Assembly (NCBI RefSeq): GCF_000732725.1
Contig: NZ_JPNB01000002.1
Location: forward strand, 1,798,001-1,862,000
Length of the DNA stretch: 64,000 bases
Source of the DNA: Kineothrix alysoides
GTDB lineage: Bacteria; Bacillota; Clostridia; Lachnospirales; Lachnospiraceae
Direction of reading: 5' to 3'
Positions 1-9,403 of this stretch are shown here, piece by piece (the stretch's first letter is position 1; the number at the start of each line of letters is the position of its first letter). Position numbers and translations under genes: made by a program. The notes under the pieces are model-generated. The model was not told the DNA's origin and did no database searches. It was given only the letters and a program-made list of their open reading frames with translations.

Positions 1-1059
1 AGAAAGCAGCTGCTTCACTATCACGAAAAAAGCATTTCCCAAGCAGTAAAAAATATTATAAAAAAGGCAGCAGGGCGTTATGTTCCTCCAAAGGATTTAA
101 TTTTCTGGCCTACAGGGCTGCTTGCGAATACCCTTATGGAGAATTATGAGGAGTGCGAAGATAAGGAAGCGGTGCTTACAGCACTGATTACTTATTTTGA
201 CCGTTGGATTGATAAGGGAATGCCTATTTTTTATATGGATGATATCCTGTGTGGTGTAGCACTTATTGATTTATATAAGCTGACCGGCAGAGAGAAATAT
301 AAAACAGCAGCAGATAAGATGGCAGAGTTTCTGTATCAGATGGAGGAGAAAGAAGCGGATCAGACAGGAAGCCTTCCTTATCGCCCATCCCAGAAGAACT
401 ATTATATTTATGTGGACGGCATCGGGATGATTTGTCCCTTTTTATGCAAATATGGAGTGGAATTCGGGCAGGAGAGGGCGATACAGACAGCGGTGAAGCA
501 GATAAGAAATATGTTATCCTACGGTATGGATGAAAAACTTATGCTTCCTTATCACGGTTATAGGTATGAAAGTAAGGTAAAATATGGTATTATCGGATGG
601 GGGCGGGCAGTGGGCTGGCTCCTTATGGGAATATCAGGTACGCTTAGATTTCTTCCTGCCGAATGGGAAGGTTGTGAAGAATTGAGAGAAATGTTTTCAA
701 AAGTGGTGGAGAGCACAGCCTCTTATCAAAAGGAGAATGGAGCCTTCTCGTGGCAGTTGGAAACAATAGAGGGGCCGGAGGACAGCTCCGCTACAGCGAT
801 GATTGCTCAGGCAGTGGCGGAAGGTCTGAAATCTGGCATTCTAAAAGGAAATACGGAGATGGAGAGATGTGGATATCTGATCGGACGGGCAGCGGACTAT
901 ATCGAAAGCTGTGAAAAAGATGGTAAAATATTCCACTGTTCCGGTGAATGTATGGGATTTTCGGAGTATCCGCAAATATACGGCGCTTACCCGTGGTCAT
1001 TAGGACCGGGGTTGAATTTGTTGTTCGCAGCGGGGAATCTTATAAATGACAGGAGATAG
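1..1059 (+). CDS. Glycoside hydrolase, GH88/GH105-like (5' truncated)
   Basis: The reading frame is open from the first base and ends with a stop at 1057-1059, so the N-terminus lies outside the window; the first internal ATG is at 136 but coding continues upstream of it. The visible 352 residues look like the (alpha/alpha)6 barrel of unsaturated glucuronyl/rhamnogalacturonyl hydrolases: a 'VDGIGMICPFL' segment near 412-441 and a 'GWGRAVGWLLMG' segment near 595-630 match the typical 'D-lfM-PFL' and 'WGRGNGW' blocks. Members remove unsaturated uronic acid residues from oligosaccharides made by polysaccharide lyases. No signal peptide can be assessed. It sits directly before polysaccharide assembly genes, so a role in trimming or turning over the cell's own polymer is possible but inferred. 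Family call fairly sure, substrate unknown. Confidence 0.72.
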   Translation, partial: RKQLLHYHEKSISQAVKNIIKKAAGRYVPPKDLIFWPTGLLANTLMENYEECEDKEAVLTALITYFDRWIDKGMPIFYMDDILCGVALIDLYKLTGREKYKTAADKMAEFLYQMEEKEADQTGSLPYRPSQKNYYIYVDGIGMICPFLCKYGVEFGQERAIQTAVKQIRNMLSYGMDEKLMLPYHGYRYESKVKYGIIGWGRAVGWLLMGISGTLRFLPAEWEGCEELREMFSKVVESTASYQKENGAFSWQLETIEGPEDSSATAMIAQAVAEGLKSGILKGNTEMERCGYLIGRAADYIESCEKDGKIFHCSGECMGFSEYPQIYGAYPWSLGPGLNLLFAAGNLINDRR

Positions 1060-1080
1060 GAAAAGAAGGTTAGGAACAAT

Positions 1081-1980
1081 ATGATTATCATACAGGTAGC
1101 GGGCGGACTGGGGAATCAGATGCAGCAATATGCCCTTTATAGAAAGTTGATATCGCTTGGGATGGATGCGAGACTGGATATCTCTTGGTTTACAGAGTGC
1201 TCCAGACAGGATGGAGTATATGCCAGACGGGAGCTGGAATTGAATTATTTCGAAGGGCTGGAATATGAAGCATGCACAGAGGAAGAAAAAAGGGCCGTCA
1301 TAGGAAGTGAAGGATTGCTTGATAAGGTAAGGGGAAGAATCTTTCCGTCGGCAAAGAGGGTCTTTTACGAAAAGGAAATGTATCATCCTGAAATTTTTAA
1401 ATTTGATAATAAATATTTATGCGGTTATTTTGCTTGCGAAAAATATTATGCCGATATTCTGGATAGTTTGCGCGAGAGTATAAAATTTCCGGCAAGTTCA
1501 AACCCTCAAAATGAAAAAGCGGCAATCCAGATAAGGAGTCAGGAATCGGTAAGTGTGCATATCCGGCGGGGAGATTATCTGGATACTGAAAATATAGAGA
1601 TGTTTGGCAATATTTGTACGGAGGACTATTATAAGGGAGCTATCGAAGAATTGAAGCATAGATATCCGAAGGCTCGTTTTTACTTGTTTTCGGATGATGA
1701 AACATATGTGAGAGAAAGATATACATCAGAAGAATATACGGTGGTGAATTGGAATAAAGGAAGCGACAGCTTCTATGATATGTGGCTTATGAGCCTCTGC
1801 AGGCATAATATTTGTGCTAATTCCACTTTCAGCTTCTGGGGAGCCAGACTGAACGCTAATCCGGAGAAAATAATGATAAGGCCGTCCATCCACAAGAACT
1901 CTCAGAAATTCGATTCTGAGACAATGCATGAGCTGTGGGAGGGATGGATCCTATTAAACAATAAAGGGGAAATCGTGTGA
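1081..1980 (+). CDS. Alpha-1,2-fucosyltransferase (GT11)
   Basis: A 299-residue protein with the hallmarks of GT11: the N-terminal 'GGLGNQMQQYA' (about residues 8-18), the GDP-fucose-binding motif 'HIRRGDY' at 160-166, and the late motif 'NSTFSFWGA' at 247-255. It would transfer L-fucose (or a related GDP-6-deoxyhexose) in alpha-1,2 linkage to a galactose-type acceptor on the cytoplasmic side. Length is normal for the family. It lies 21 bp after the hydrolase gene. A gmd gene occurs 60 kb downstream, but its partner here looks like rmd rather than fcl, so the donor may be GDP-fucose from elsewhere or GDP-D-rhamnose. A decayed piece of a second GT11 lies at about 18702-18803. Confidence 0.9.
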   Translation: MIIIQVAGGLGNQMQQYALYRKLISLGMDARLDISWFTECSRQDGVYARRELELNYFEGLEYEACTEEEKRAVIGSEGLLDKVRGRIFPSAKRVFYEKEMYHPEIFKFDNKYLCGYFACEKYYADILDSLRESIKFPASSNPQNEKAAIQIRSQESVSVHIRRGDYLDTENIEMFGNICTEDYYKGAIEELKHRYPKARFYLFSDDETYVRERYTSEEYTVVNWNKGSDSFYDMWLMSLCRHNICANSTFSFWGARLNANPEKIMIRPSIHKNSQKFDSETMHELWEGWILLNNKGEIV

Positions 1981-2034
1981 AACGATGTGGCTGTGCAGCA
2001 AACAAAGTGCAGGCTGTGCCGGGAACAATGATTC

Positions 2035-2063
2035 TTGTATAGAAAAAATAAGCGTGATATAAT
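2035..2063 (+). promoter_or_regulatory. Candidate sigma-A promoter before the Wzy-like gene
   Basis: TTGTAT (2035-2040) and a perfect TATAAT (2058-2063) are separated by 17 bp, in the 150-bp gap between the fucosyltransferase and the membrane polymerase gene. The -35 box matches only three of six consensus bases, so the call rests on the -10 box and the spacing. Confidence 0.45.
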
Positions 2064-2130
2064 TTTATAAAGTTTAAAGTGCAACGATAATTTATGAATA
2101 AGCAGCTGACGGAATAAAGGGACAATATAG

Positions 2131-3606
2131 ATGGAAAACGGAAAAAAAACACTTCAAAATCAAAGCCTGAAAAATAATATAAATATAAGCATATCGGAGC
2201 TGCTATATTTATGCTTCTTCGGAATGATGTTTTTTGCCAAGGGTATCGGCTTGTATGACGGGCAAGGGGCCTATAAGGTATTTTTGGTGCTTGCCTTCTT
2301 ATGTATAGTGGTAAAAATGTGTATTACGAAGCATTCGGTTATAGAATGGGCAATAATTTTTTTATTGCTTGCATTGGCGACGATAGTATATAGGGTGAGC
2401 GGGGATAAGGGTGCCTTGATTTATATGGTAATGGTAGTCGCTATAAAAGGTGTTTCCGTAAAAAGAGTGTTTCAGACGGGGCTTGTCGTGTGGTCTGTGG
2501 CAATGGGAGGCCGTTTCCTGCTGTCGCTCTTATCTTTGGAGCATGTGAGGACTGCGGTGCAGACAAAGAGTATTTTCGGCGATGTGTTAAGATATTTCAT
2601 GGGATTTCCGCATCCTAATGTGCTGCATGTATCTTATTTAGTATTGACGGCGCTCATCATTTATGCCGTATGGGAAGATTATAACTGGAGACATGTGCTA
2701 TGGCTGCTGTTTGGAAATCTGTTTTTGTTCTTTTATTCTTACAGCTTTACAGGGGGACTTGCTGTAATACTGTATATCCTGTTATCTTATTATGTGAAGA
2801 AAATAAGAATCGGAAGATTCCAATACTTTCTGGTAAGTTTGGTTTTCCCCCTCTATGTTCTGTTCTCTATCGTACTTCCGGTGGTACTACAGGGAAAATA
2901 TTTTGAGTACGCGGACAAGTTTTTTAATAATAGAATCAATTTTGCAAGACATTTTCTGACGATTGGAAATATGTCCTTTTTTGGAAATAAGGCGGCAGAT
3001 ATAACAACAGATGTCATCACGATGGATAACTCCCTCGTCCTGGCGCTGGTCATTTATGGAGTACCTATTTTTCTATTGATTTGTGCAGGATATATCGGGA
3101 CTGTAAGTGCGTATATCAAAAAAAGAAAAAATATGGAACTGGTAATGATCTGCTGTTTTTTTGTGGCAGGTATTACAGAACCTTTTTTATTTAATACGTC
3201 TTTTAAAAATCTGCCCCTTCTCTTTGTAGGGGAACAATTTTTCCTGTTTTTAGCCAATAAATTTTCAGATCAGAAACAGTTTACTATTTTAAGCAAATAT
3301 AATAGAAACGTTCAAATGCCGATAAAATATTTAGGGCAAATAGCGGTGCGGATCAGGACAATGTGGGATACCCACGGTAAGCTTATATTGCGGGCAGCAA
3401 CTGTGGCCGCATTATTGTTGAGTATTGGGGCCGGCTTTCTTTATGAACCGAATGCTACCGCATTGGCAGTGCAGAAGGGTAATGTACTGGTCTATGAGAG
3501 AATTAGAGTGATTTTGACTGCTTTTTTGGTAGGCGAGCTTGTCTTCGCAATCATAATGGGTACAAGCTATGGTTTTATTGACTATAAAAAGAATAAAACA
3601 GATTAG
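2131..3606 (+). CDS. Wzy/O-antigen polymerase-like membrane protein
   Basis: A 491-residue very hydrophobic protein with about 10-12 predicted membrane segments. It is a paralogue of the protein at 24591-26456: both begin with a similar 'FFGMMFFAKGIGL' segment followed by regularly spaced helices, and share a 'SYSFTG' / 'SVSYTG' segment about one third in. Such proteins usually polymerise lipid-linked repeat units outside the membrane or act as ligases. After the polymerase-like core come two more helices (about 420-438 and 460-480) joined by a short loop; in the paralogue this loop is expanded to about 165 residues. A candidate promoter lies 70 bp upstream. The polymerase role is inferred from topology and context because the family has little sequence conservation. 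Confidence 0.65.
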   Translation: MENGKKTLQNQSLKNNINISISELLYLCFFGMMFFAKGIGLYDGQGAYKVFLVLAFLCIVVKMCITKHSVIEWAIIFLLLALATIVYRVSGDKGALIYMVMVVAIKGVSVKRVFQTGLVVWSVAMGGRFLLSLLSLEHVRTAVQTKSIFGDVLRYFMGFPHPNVLHVSYLVLTALIIYAVWEDYNWRHVLWLLFGNLFLFFYSYSFTGGLAVILYILLSYYVKKIRIGRFQYFLVSLVFPLYVLFSIVLPVVLQGKYFEYADKFFNNRINFARHFLTIGNMSFFGNKAADITTDVITMDNSLVLALVIYGVPIFLLICAGYIGTVSAYIKKRKNMELVMICCFFVAGITEPFLFNTSFKNLPLLFVGEQFFLFLANKFSDQKQFTILSKYNRNVQMPIKYLGQIAVRIRTMWDTHGKLILRAATVAALLLSIGAGFLYEPNATALAVQKGNVLVYERIRVILTAFLVGELVFAIIMGTSYGFIDYKKNKTD

Positions 3607-3642
3607 GAAGTAAGAGGAATATCTGAGAGAGGTTGAAAGAAA

Positions 3643-4644
3643 ATGATCACATTTTGCACCCTGTTTGACAGCTATTATCTGGATAAAGGATTAACACTTT
3701 ACCGTTCACTGGAGAAGTGTACAAAGGAATTTAAACTGTATATTTTTTGCTTTGATGATAAGTCTTATGAAGTGTTATCCGGCTTAGAGTTAAAATCGGC
3801 CATTATCATTCATCATTCGCGGATAGAGGATGATGAGCTTCTTAAATTAAAGAAAGAACGTTCAAAGGCAGAGTATTGCTGGACTTGCACTCCGGTTATC
3901 ATTGAATATGTGCTTAAGAACTATCAGGAAGAAAGCTGTACCTATATTGATTCAGACTTATATTTCTTCCGTGATCCCCATATTCTGTTCGATGAGATAA
4001 AGGCGGCAAATGCCAATATTGTCATAACAGAGCATCGCTTCAAGGACAACTGGAACGGCAGGAGACTATGTAAAAGAAGCGGCAAATACTGTGTGGAGTT
4101 CAATTATTTCGATCAGTCCGCAAATGCATGGGAAGCGCTTACCTGGTGGAAGCAGAAATGTTATGAATGGTGCTATCACAGATACGAACCGGATAGGATG
4201 GGCGACCAGAAATATTTGGAGAGATTTCCGGAATTATTTCAGGGGGTATATGAGCTGGCCAGTCTCGGCGGTGGTGTAGCACCTTGGAACTTGGGAAGAT
4301 ACGGATTGTGCGGGATAGAAAAAGGACAGCCGGTTTTATTGGATAAAGAAACAGGTAATGAATTCCCTCTGATTTTCTATCATTTTCAGAATCTGCGCTA
4401 TCTGAGTGAAAATACGGTAAATATCAGTTCCGGTACCCATTCCAAGAAAACGAAAGATGCCATATATCGGCCTTATTTAGCACAGGTTGAGAGGTGCCGC
4501 AGAGAATTAAAGGAATACGGAATTACTTTCAGTGTTAAAAAGATATATTCCAGTAACAGGCTGATTGCATTTTTGCAAGGAAATGTGCTGCGCTTTAAAG
4601 TGAAAAGTATGACGGATATCTATCATCTGGAACAATTTCGATAA
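3643..4644 (+). CDS. Glycosyltransferase, GT8-like GT-A fold
   Basis: A 333-residue soluble protein starting 'MITFCTLFDSYYLDKGLTLYRSL', the layout of GT-A enzymes that process donor sugar with a DxD metal site. The motif appears as 'YIDSDLYFF' around residues 104-112. The C-terminal part carries 'HFQNLRY', which may hold the metal-ligating histidine typical of GT8-like proteins. A distant relative occurs at 43931-45022 ('YLDPDCYVY' in place of this motif). The gene follows the Wzy-like gene by 36 bp and is followed by another glycosyltransferase 19 bp on. Donor and acceptor unknown. Confidence 0.7.
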   Translation: MITFCTLFDSYYLDKGLTLYRSLEKCTKEFKLYIFCFDDKSYEVLSGLELKSAIIIHHSRIEDDELLKLKKERSKAEYCWTCTPVIIEYVLKNYQEESCTYIDSDLYFFRDPHILFDEIKAANANIVITEHRFKDNWNGRRLCKRSGKYCVEFNYFDQSANAWEALTWWKQKCYEWCYHRYEPDRMGDQKYLERFPELFQGVYELASLGGGVAPWNLGRYGLCGIEKGQPVLLDKETGNEFPLIFYHFQNLRYLSENTVNISSGTHSKKTKDAIYRPYLAQVERCRRELKEYGITFSVKKIYSSNRLIAFLQGNVLRFKVKSMTDIYHLEQFR

Positions 4645-4663
4645 ATGATATAGAAAGGGAATC

Positions 4664-5839
4664 ATGAAAATCACACATATATGTTTGGCCGGCGGATATA
4701 CGGAAGGTCTGAATTATCAGGAAAATATTATTATTAAATACCAGGCTCTGGACGGGCATCAGGTAAGTCTGCTTACTACAGATCACTGCTATACGGAAGG
4801 TGTATGGGGGCTGTGCCGGACTGAGAGCGATTATATCAATCCGTATGGGGTCCGCATTATCAGGCTGCCTTTTGCTTTTGGGCTCCCTTATCAGGTAAAC
4901 CGGCAGATTGGGATTTTCAAAGGCTTTGCGGAAGTTCTTGAAGAGCTGAAGCCTGATACGATTTTTGTACACAATATGCAGTTTCAAGATATTCGAAGGG
5001 TGGCTGCCTATAAGAAAAAGCACCGTGAAGTAGTGGTATATGCAGATAATCACAGCGATTTTTCCAATAGTGCACGAAACTGGTTTTCCAGAAACACTTT
5101 ATACCGTTTTTGGTGGAAGCCATGTGCCAAAGCACTGGAGCCGTATGCGGAATTATTTTTCGGTGTCATGCCGTCAAGAGTCGATTTTTTACAGAATATA
5201 TATAAAATTGCACCGGAAAAGACGGATATGCTCGTAATGGGAGCGGATGATGAAAGTGTGATCCGTGCAGGATGTCCGGAGGTTCGAAGGAGGATCAGAG
5301 AACAATATGGCATAGAATCGGAGGATTTTCTGATCATGACCGGAGGTAAAATAGATGCTTTTAAGACACAGACACTGTTGCTTATGCAGGCGGTAAAGGA
5401 ACTGCAAGTACAAAAAAAAGGAATCAAGCTGCTTATCTTTGGTTCGGTGGCAGAGGAACTAAAGGAACAATTGATGGGATTATGTGATGGGGAAGGAATA
5501 CGTTACATTGGCTGGGCTAAGGGTGAAGAGTCCTATGAATATTTTGCATCCGCAGATTTAGTAGTGTTCCCGGGGAGACATTCCGTATACTGGGAGCAGG
5601 TGGCGGCTCAGGGAATTCCCATGCTGTGTAAATATTGGGAGGGTACTACACATGTAGATATCGGCGGTAATGTGGAGTTTTTGATGGAGGATTCCGTAAA
5701 AGAAATCAAGAAAAAACTTACAGAGCTTTTAGATTATCCGGAGAAATATAAGGAAATGAAGAAAGTGGCATGCAGTGATAAAAGGCATACCTTTTCCTAT
5801 AAGATGATTGCGCGAAGGTCAGTGGGGATAATGGAATGA
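4664..5839 (+). CDS. Glycosyltransferase family 4-like
   Basis: 391 residues with a two-domain GT-B layout. The N-terminal half begins 'MKITHICLAGGYTEG'. The C-terminal half contains 'LIMTGGKIDAFKTQ', 'LLIFGSV' and 'YIGWAKGEESYEYFASADLVVFPGRHSVYWEQVAAQG', a donor-binding region in which the usual E-x7-E motif is replaced by a serine/tyrosine-rich segment ending in E-Q. It should add one sugar from a nucleotide donor with retention. It overlaps the next gene by 4 bp (ATGA), indicating tight translational coupling. Start chosen at the ATG with a GAAAGGGA site just upstream. Confidence 0.75.
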   Translation: MKITHICLAGGYTEGLNYQENIIIKYQALDGHQVSLLTTDHCYTEGVWGLCRTESDYINPYGVRIIRLPFAFGLPYQVNRQIGIFKGFAEVLEELKPDTIFVHNMQFQDIRRVAAYKKKHREVVVYADNHSDFSNSARNWFSRNTLYRFWWKPCAKALEPYAELFFGVMPSRVDFLQNIYKIAPEKTDMLVMGADDESVIRAGCPEVRRRIREQYGIESEDFLIMTGGKIDAFKTQTLLLMQAVKELQVQKKGIKLLIFGSVAEELKEQLMGLCDGEGIRYIGWAKGEESYEYFASADLVVFPGRHSVYWEQVAAQGIPMLCKYWEGTTHVDIGGNVEFLMEDSVKEIKKKLTELLDYPEKYKEMKKVACSDKRHTFSYKMIARRSVGIME

Positions 5840-6753
5840 TTGCATTTTTTTATGAGTCCGTAAAGAAGCTGAAAGAGGAAAACAATCCATATTGGAAGTA
5901 TCTATATAAAGTTAACAAGGTATTGGTGAATTTATTATTTCCGATCGGTCAGAGGTGGAAAAAGGCGGGGGGACTGGATGAAAACAGCAGAATTATCGTA
6001 TCCTTAACTACGTATCCGGCAAGGGCAGGAAGCGTCTGGATTACCATTGCTTCCTTATTGCAGCAGACAATGCCGCCATATAAGGTAATTCTATGGCTGG
6101 CAGAAGAACAGTTTAAGGATAGGAGAATTAAGAGGAATCTTGAACGGATGCAAAAAAGAGGACTGGACGTGCGATTTTGCGGGGATTTAAAATCTCATAA
6201 GAAATACTATTACACCATGCAGGAATATCCTGGTTATTATATCTTGACGGCAGATGATGATATCTTATATCCGGAAGACCATATAGAAAAGCTTTGGCGC
6301 GGACATGAAAAATATCCGGATACCATAATCTGCCATTGGAGTCATCAGATTGGGATAAAGGATCAGAAGGATTTTTATCCGTACAATGACTGGATAGATA
6401 ATGCGCAAGAAGAGCCATCCTATGCAACTTTAGCCGTGGGGTGCAATGGTATCTTGTATCCGCCGGGAAGTCTGCCTGAGGCGGCGTTTCATAAACGGAC
6501 AATCATGGAGACAGCTTTTTACACCGATGATTTGTGGCTGAAATGTATGGAAATTTTGAATAAAAGGAAAACAGTAAACTGCAATAAAACCATATTGATC
6601 TATTTTAACCGATTATCTACCAAGGATAGAGGATTATGGAATAGTAATATCGGTCAGGAAAAAAGAAATGATAGCTCGTGGAGCCGGTTAATGGAATTAT
6701 ATCCCGAGGTCAAAGCGATGTTAATGGAAGAGGCTTTAAAAACCGGAAAATGA
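5836..6753 (+). CDS. Glycosyltransferase, GT2-like (GT-A)
   Basis: A 305-residue protein whose core starts at about residue 53 with 'IIVSLTTYPARAGSVW' and has a triple-Asp metal site 'ILTADDDILYP' around 137-147. This 'LTTYP...DDD' architecture is common in capsule and O-antigen clusters. The first 50 residues are a basic amphipathic lead that may touch the membrane. A later 'FYTDDLWLK' segment probably contributes the catalytic acid. The gene overlaps its neighbours by 4 bp on both sides, so it is in the middle of a coupled trio with the preceding GT4 and the following acetyltransferase. Confidence 0.75.
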   Translation: MIAFFYESVKKLKEENNPYWKYLYKVNKVLVNLLFPIGQRWKKAGGLDENSRIIVSLTTYPARAGSVWITIASLLQQTMPPYKVILWLAEEQFKDRRIKRNLERMQKRGLDVRFCGDLKSHKKYYYTMQEYPGYYILTADDDILYPEDHIEKLWRGHEKYPDTIICHWSHQIGIKDQKDFYPYNDWIDNAQEEPSYATLAVGCNGILYPPGSLPEAAFHKRTIMETAFYTDDLWLKCMEILNKRKTVNCNKTILIYFNRLSTKDRGLWNSNIGQEKRNDSSWSRLMELYPEVKAMLMEEALKTGK

Positions 6754-7361
6754 AATTAACGATTCTGGGAGGTAACGGTGAATGCACCGGTTACAGAATG
6801 AGAGGGAGAATGCTTACTTTTTTATATAAATTGTTCCTGAAATTACAGAATGTAAAATATGGAAAACGTCTTATTTTAAAAGGACTTCCTGTTATTTTTA
6901 ATAAAAAGGGTGCAACGCTGTCTATTGGGGAGGGATGCATTATTAAAAGCTCCTTTTTGTCTAATCTGGTAGGCCTGTATTCCAAGACCATCATATTGAC
7001 AAGAACTCCGGAGGCCTGTGTGGAAATAGGAAATCATGTAGGAATCTCAGGGGCTACAATTTATGCCAGAAGCAGGATTGAGATTGGAGATTATACGAAT
7101 ATCGGTGGCAATGTTAAGATTCTGGATAATGATTTTCATCCGGTGGAGCCCGAAGCACGACTGCTGGATGATAAGAATCAGATCGGCACGGCACCGATAC
7201 ACATTGGAAGAAATTGCTTTATAGGGTGTAATGTGATAATATTGAAAGGAAGTAATCTTGGAGATAATTGTGTAGTGGGTGCAGGAGCAGTCGTCAGCGG
7301 AACTTTCGAAAGTGGCTGTGTGATAGCAGGGAATCCTGCCAGAACAATTAAAAGGGTATAA
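6750..7361 (+). CDS. Hexapeptide-repeat O-acetyltransferase (WcaF/LbH type)
   Basis: 203 residues from the ATG at 6750, which overlaps the stop of the previous gene (ATGA). The C-terminal two thirds are left-handed beta-helix repeats ([LIV]-G-x4 style), for example 'IGNHVGISGATIYARS', 'IGDYTNIGGNVKILDND' and 'IGRNCFIGCNVIILKGS', then 'VVGAGAVVSG' and 'VIAGNPARTIK', the usual end of the CysE/LacA/WcaF class. 'DNDFHPV' carries the probable catalytic histidine. It likely O-acetylates a sugar on the growing glycan or its precursor using acetyl-CoA. An alternative in-frame start is Met17 at 6798. Confidence 0.85.
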   Translation: MKLTILGGNGECTGYRMRGRMLTFLYKLFLKLQNVKYGKRLILKGLPVIFNKKGATLSIGEGCIIKSSFLSNLVGLYSKTIILTRTPEACVEIGNHVGISGATIYARSRIEIGDYTNIGGNVKILDNDFHPVEPEARLLDDKNQIGTAPIHIGRNCFIGCNVIILKGSNLGDNCVVGAGAVVSGTFESGCVIAGNPARTIKRV

Positions 7362-7364
7362 GTG

Positions 7365-9389
7365 ATGAAAAAGCCTTTTACTAGTCGTATACTGGGAGTC
7401 AACACAGCTGTTACCAACATGCAGGAAACGGTTAATTTAATAGTGAGTCAGATCAATAACCTCGAGGGGAAATTTATTAGTCTGTCAAATGTATATACTA
7501 TGGTAATGTCGGATAAGGATGAAGAGTACAGGAACATCCAGAATGCGGCTTTTCTTACGTTACCGGAAGGAAATCTGCTTACAATGATACAACGCTTGCG
7601 GGGATATCGGGGGGCAGAACAGATCACGGGGCCGGATTTGATGGAGGCACTTTGGAAATCCACTGAAAATACTGATATTTCCCATTATTTTTATGGTGGT
7701 TCACAGGAAACGATGGAAGCGCTGAAAAAGAATCTCCTTTTGAAATATCCGGGGATGAAGATCGCGGGAATGGAGGAAGCATCCGGTTCTCAAATAACGC
7801 AAGAGGACGATAGGAGAACGGTTAAGAGAATCAATGAATCAGGAGCTGCTGTTGTCTGGGTGGGATTGGATGTTCTAAAACAGGAAAAATGGATGTATGA
7901 GCATCAGGATTCTATACACTCGCTCATGCTGGGGGTAGGAGCCGGAATGAATTATCATACAGGAATTGTGGGACGGGCCTCCGGATGGCTGCGGAACCAT
8001 GATCAGGGATGGTTATACCGGCTGATGCAGAATCCGAAAGAATCTTGGACTCGTTATGCGAAGGTAAATGCAAAATTTTTATTACGGTCTGTTAAAGATG
8101 CTTTTGCATGGAAAAAGCATGTGCATTCGGATAGAAAAAACCTATTGATTTATGCACATTATTATTATCCGGATGTGGCATCTACAGGACAGATTCTGAC
8201 AGAACTGGCAGAGGGGTTAAATGATACTTTTCATACCACTGTTATTTGTACCGTACCTTCCTATACGGGTAAAATACCACAGCATTACAGGAAACATAAA
8301 TACTATTTTGAGAATATAGGTGGAGTGGACGTGTTAAGGATCCGGATACCGGAATTTCGGAAGAATTTTGCATTGAGCCGGATTTTTAATATTTTATCAT
8401 ACTTTTTTTCGGCTATTCTGGCAACCTTCCGGGTTGAACATCAGGATTATGTGTTTACGATTTCACAGCCGCCAATGCTTGGCGGTATGCTTGGTGTTAT
8501 CGGAAAGCGGATTAAAAAGGCAAAGCTGATTTATAATATACAGGATTTCAATCCGGAGCAGATACAGGCGGTGAAGTTTACTCATAATAAGCTTCTTCTG
8601 GAGGCTATGATGATGCTGGATAAGTATAGCTGTACACAGGCCGATCGGGTGATCGTGGTAGGACGGGATATGATAGGAACCTTAAAAAAGCGGTTTGATA
8701 CTCTTCCCCCATATGCTTATATTAATAATTGGATTGATGAGAAAGAGATTATTCCCTTGTCACCGGATAATGAGCAGGTCATGAGATTTAAGCAGCAATA
8801 TGGTCTGCAGGACAAGCTTGTCATTATGTACTCCGGTAATATCGGCTTATATTACGATTTGCTCAATATTATGAAGATAATCGAAGGGTTTAGGGATCAG
8901 GAGGAGGTAGTCTTTGCCTTTATCGGTGAGGGCTCCATGCTGGAAGAACTTCAGGTCTATCGGGAGAAAAAGCAGTTATTTAATGTAGTTTTTATTCCGT
9001 ATCAGGACAAGGATAAGTTGGTATATAGCTTAAATGCGGGAGATATACACTTTGTGGTCAATGCGAAGGGCATTAAGGGAGTATCTGTTCCAAGTAAATT
9101 ATATGGTGTGATGGCGGCCGGCAAGCCGGTTCTTGGTATTTTGGAAGAAGGGTCGGAGGCAAGACTTATCGTGGAAGAATCAGGCTGCGGCATAAGTGTT
9201 GAACCGGGCGATTATGAAGCGATTGAAGCGCTCATCCGTACCTTTGTTACAATGAAGCAGGATTGCCTGACGGAGATGGGAGATAAAGGAAGAGATTATC
9301 TGGTCCGTCATTTAACAAAGGATGTATCGATCAGTAAATACCGGGATGAAATATTATCCTGCATCACAAACAAAACCTTACGGCAATGA
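7365..9389 (+). CDS. Two-domain glycosyltransferase: GT26 (WecG/TagA/CpsF) fused to GT4 (WbuB-like)
   Basis: A 674-residue fusion; the preceding GTG at 7362 is an alternative start. Residues 1-250 are a WecG/TagA/CpsF domain: 'LSNVYTMVM' (about 41-49), 'LPEGNLL' (67-73), 'GPDLMEAL', 'GVGAGMNYHTGIVGRAS' (191-207) and 'GWLYRLMQNPKE'. Residues 258-674 are a complete GT4 of the WbuB type: 'LLIYAHYYYPDVASTGQ', 'ISQPPMLGG', 'MYSGNIGLYYD' and 'VPSKLYGVMAAGKPV'. Joining the two suggests consecutive sugar additions early in repeat-unit assembly on a membrane lipid. The GT26 part has Glu where the catalytic Asp of the 'DG' motif normally sits. Confidence 0.85.
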   Translation: MKKPFTSRILGVNTAVTNMQETVNLIVSQINNLEGKFISLSNVYTMVMSDKDEEYRNIQNAAFLTLPEGNLLTMIQRLRGYRGAEQITGPDLMEALWKSTENTDISHYFYGGSQETMEALKKNLLLKYPGMKIAGMEEASGSQITQEDDRRTVKRINESGAAVVWVGLDVLKQEKWMYEHQDSIHSLMLGVGAGMNYHTGIVGRASGWLRNHDQGWLYRLMQNPKESWTRYAKVNAKFLLRSVKDAFAWKKHVHSDRKNLLIYAHYYYPDVASTGQILTELAEGLNDTFHTTVICTVPSYTGKIPQHYRKHKYYFENIGGVDVLRIRIPEFRKNFALSRIFNILSYFFSAILATFRVEHQDYVFTISQPPMLGGMLGVIGKRIKKAKLIYNIQDFNPEQIQAVKFTHNKLLLEAMMMLDKYSCTQADRVIVVGRDMIGTLKKRFDTLPPYAYINNWIDEKEIIPLSPDNEQVMRFKQQYGLQDKLVIMYSGNIGLYYDLLNIMKIIEGFRDQEEVVFAFIGEGSMLEELQVYREKKQLFNVVFIPYQDKDKLVYSLNAGDIHFVVNAKGIKGVSVPSKLYGVMAAGKPVLGILEEGSEARLIVEESGCGISVEPGDYEAIEALIRTFVTMKQDCLTEMGDKGRDYLVRHLTKDVSISKYRDEILSCITNKTLRQ

Positions 9390-9403
9390 AAGGCTGAGCT
9401 GTT

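Noticed and set aside
1000-1386. Open frames on the minus strand, here and at many other places (for example 4595-5053 and 28880-29365)
   Set aside because: They lie antisense to well-supported genes, have no ribosome sites, and their translations look like reversed coding sequence.
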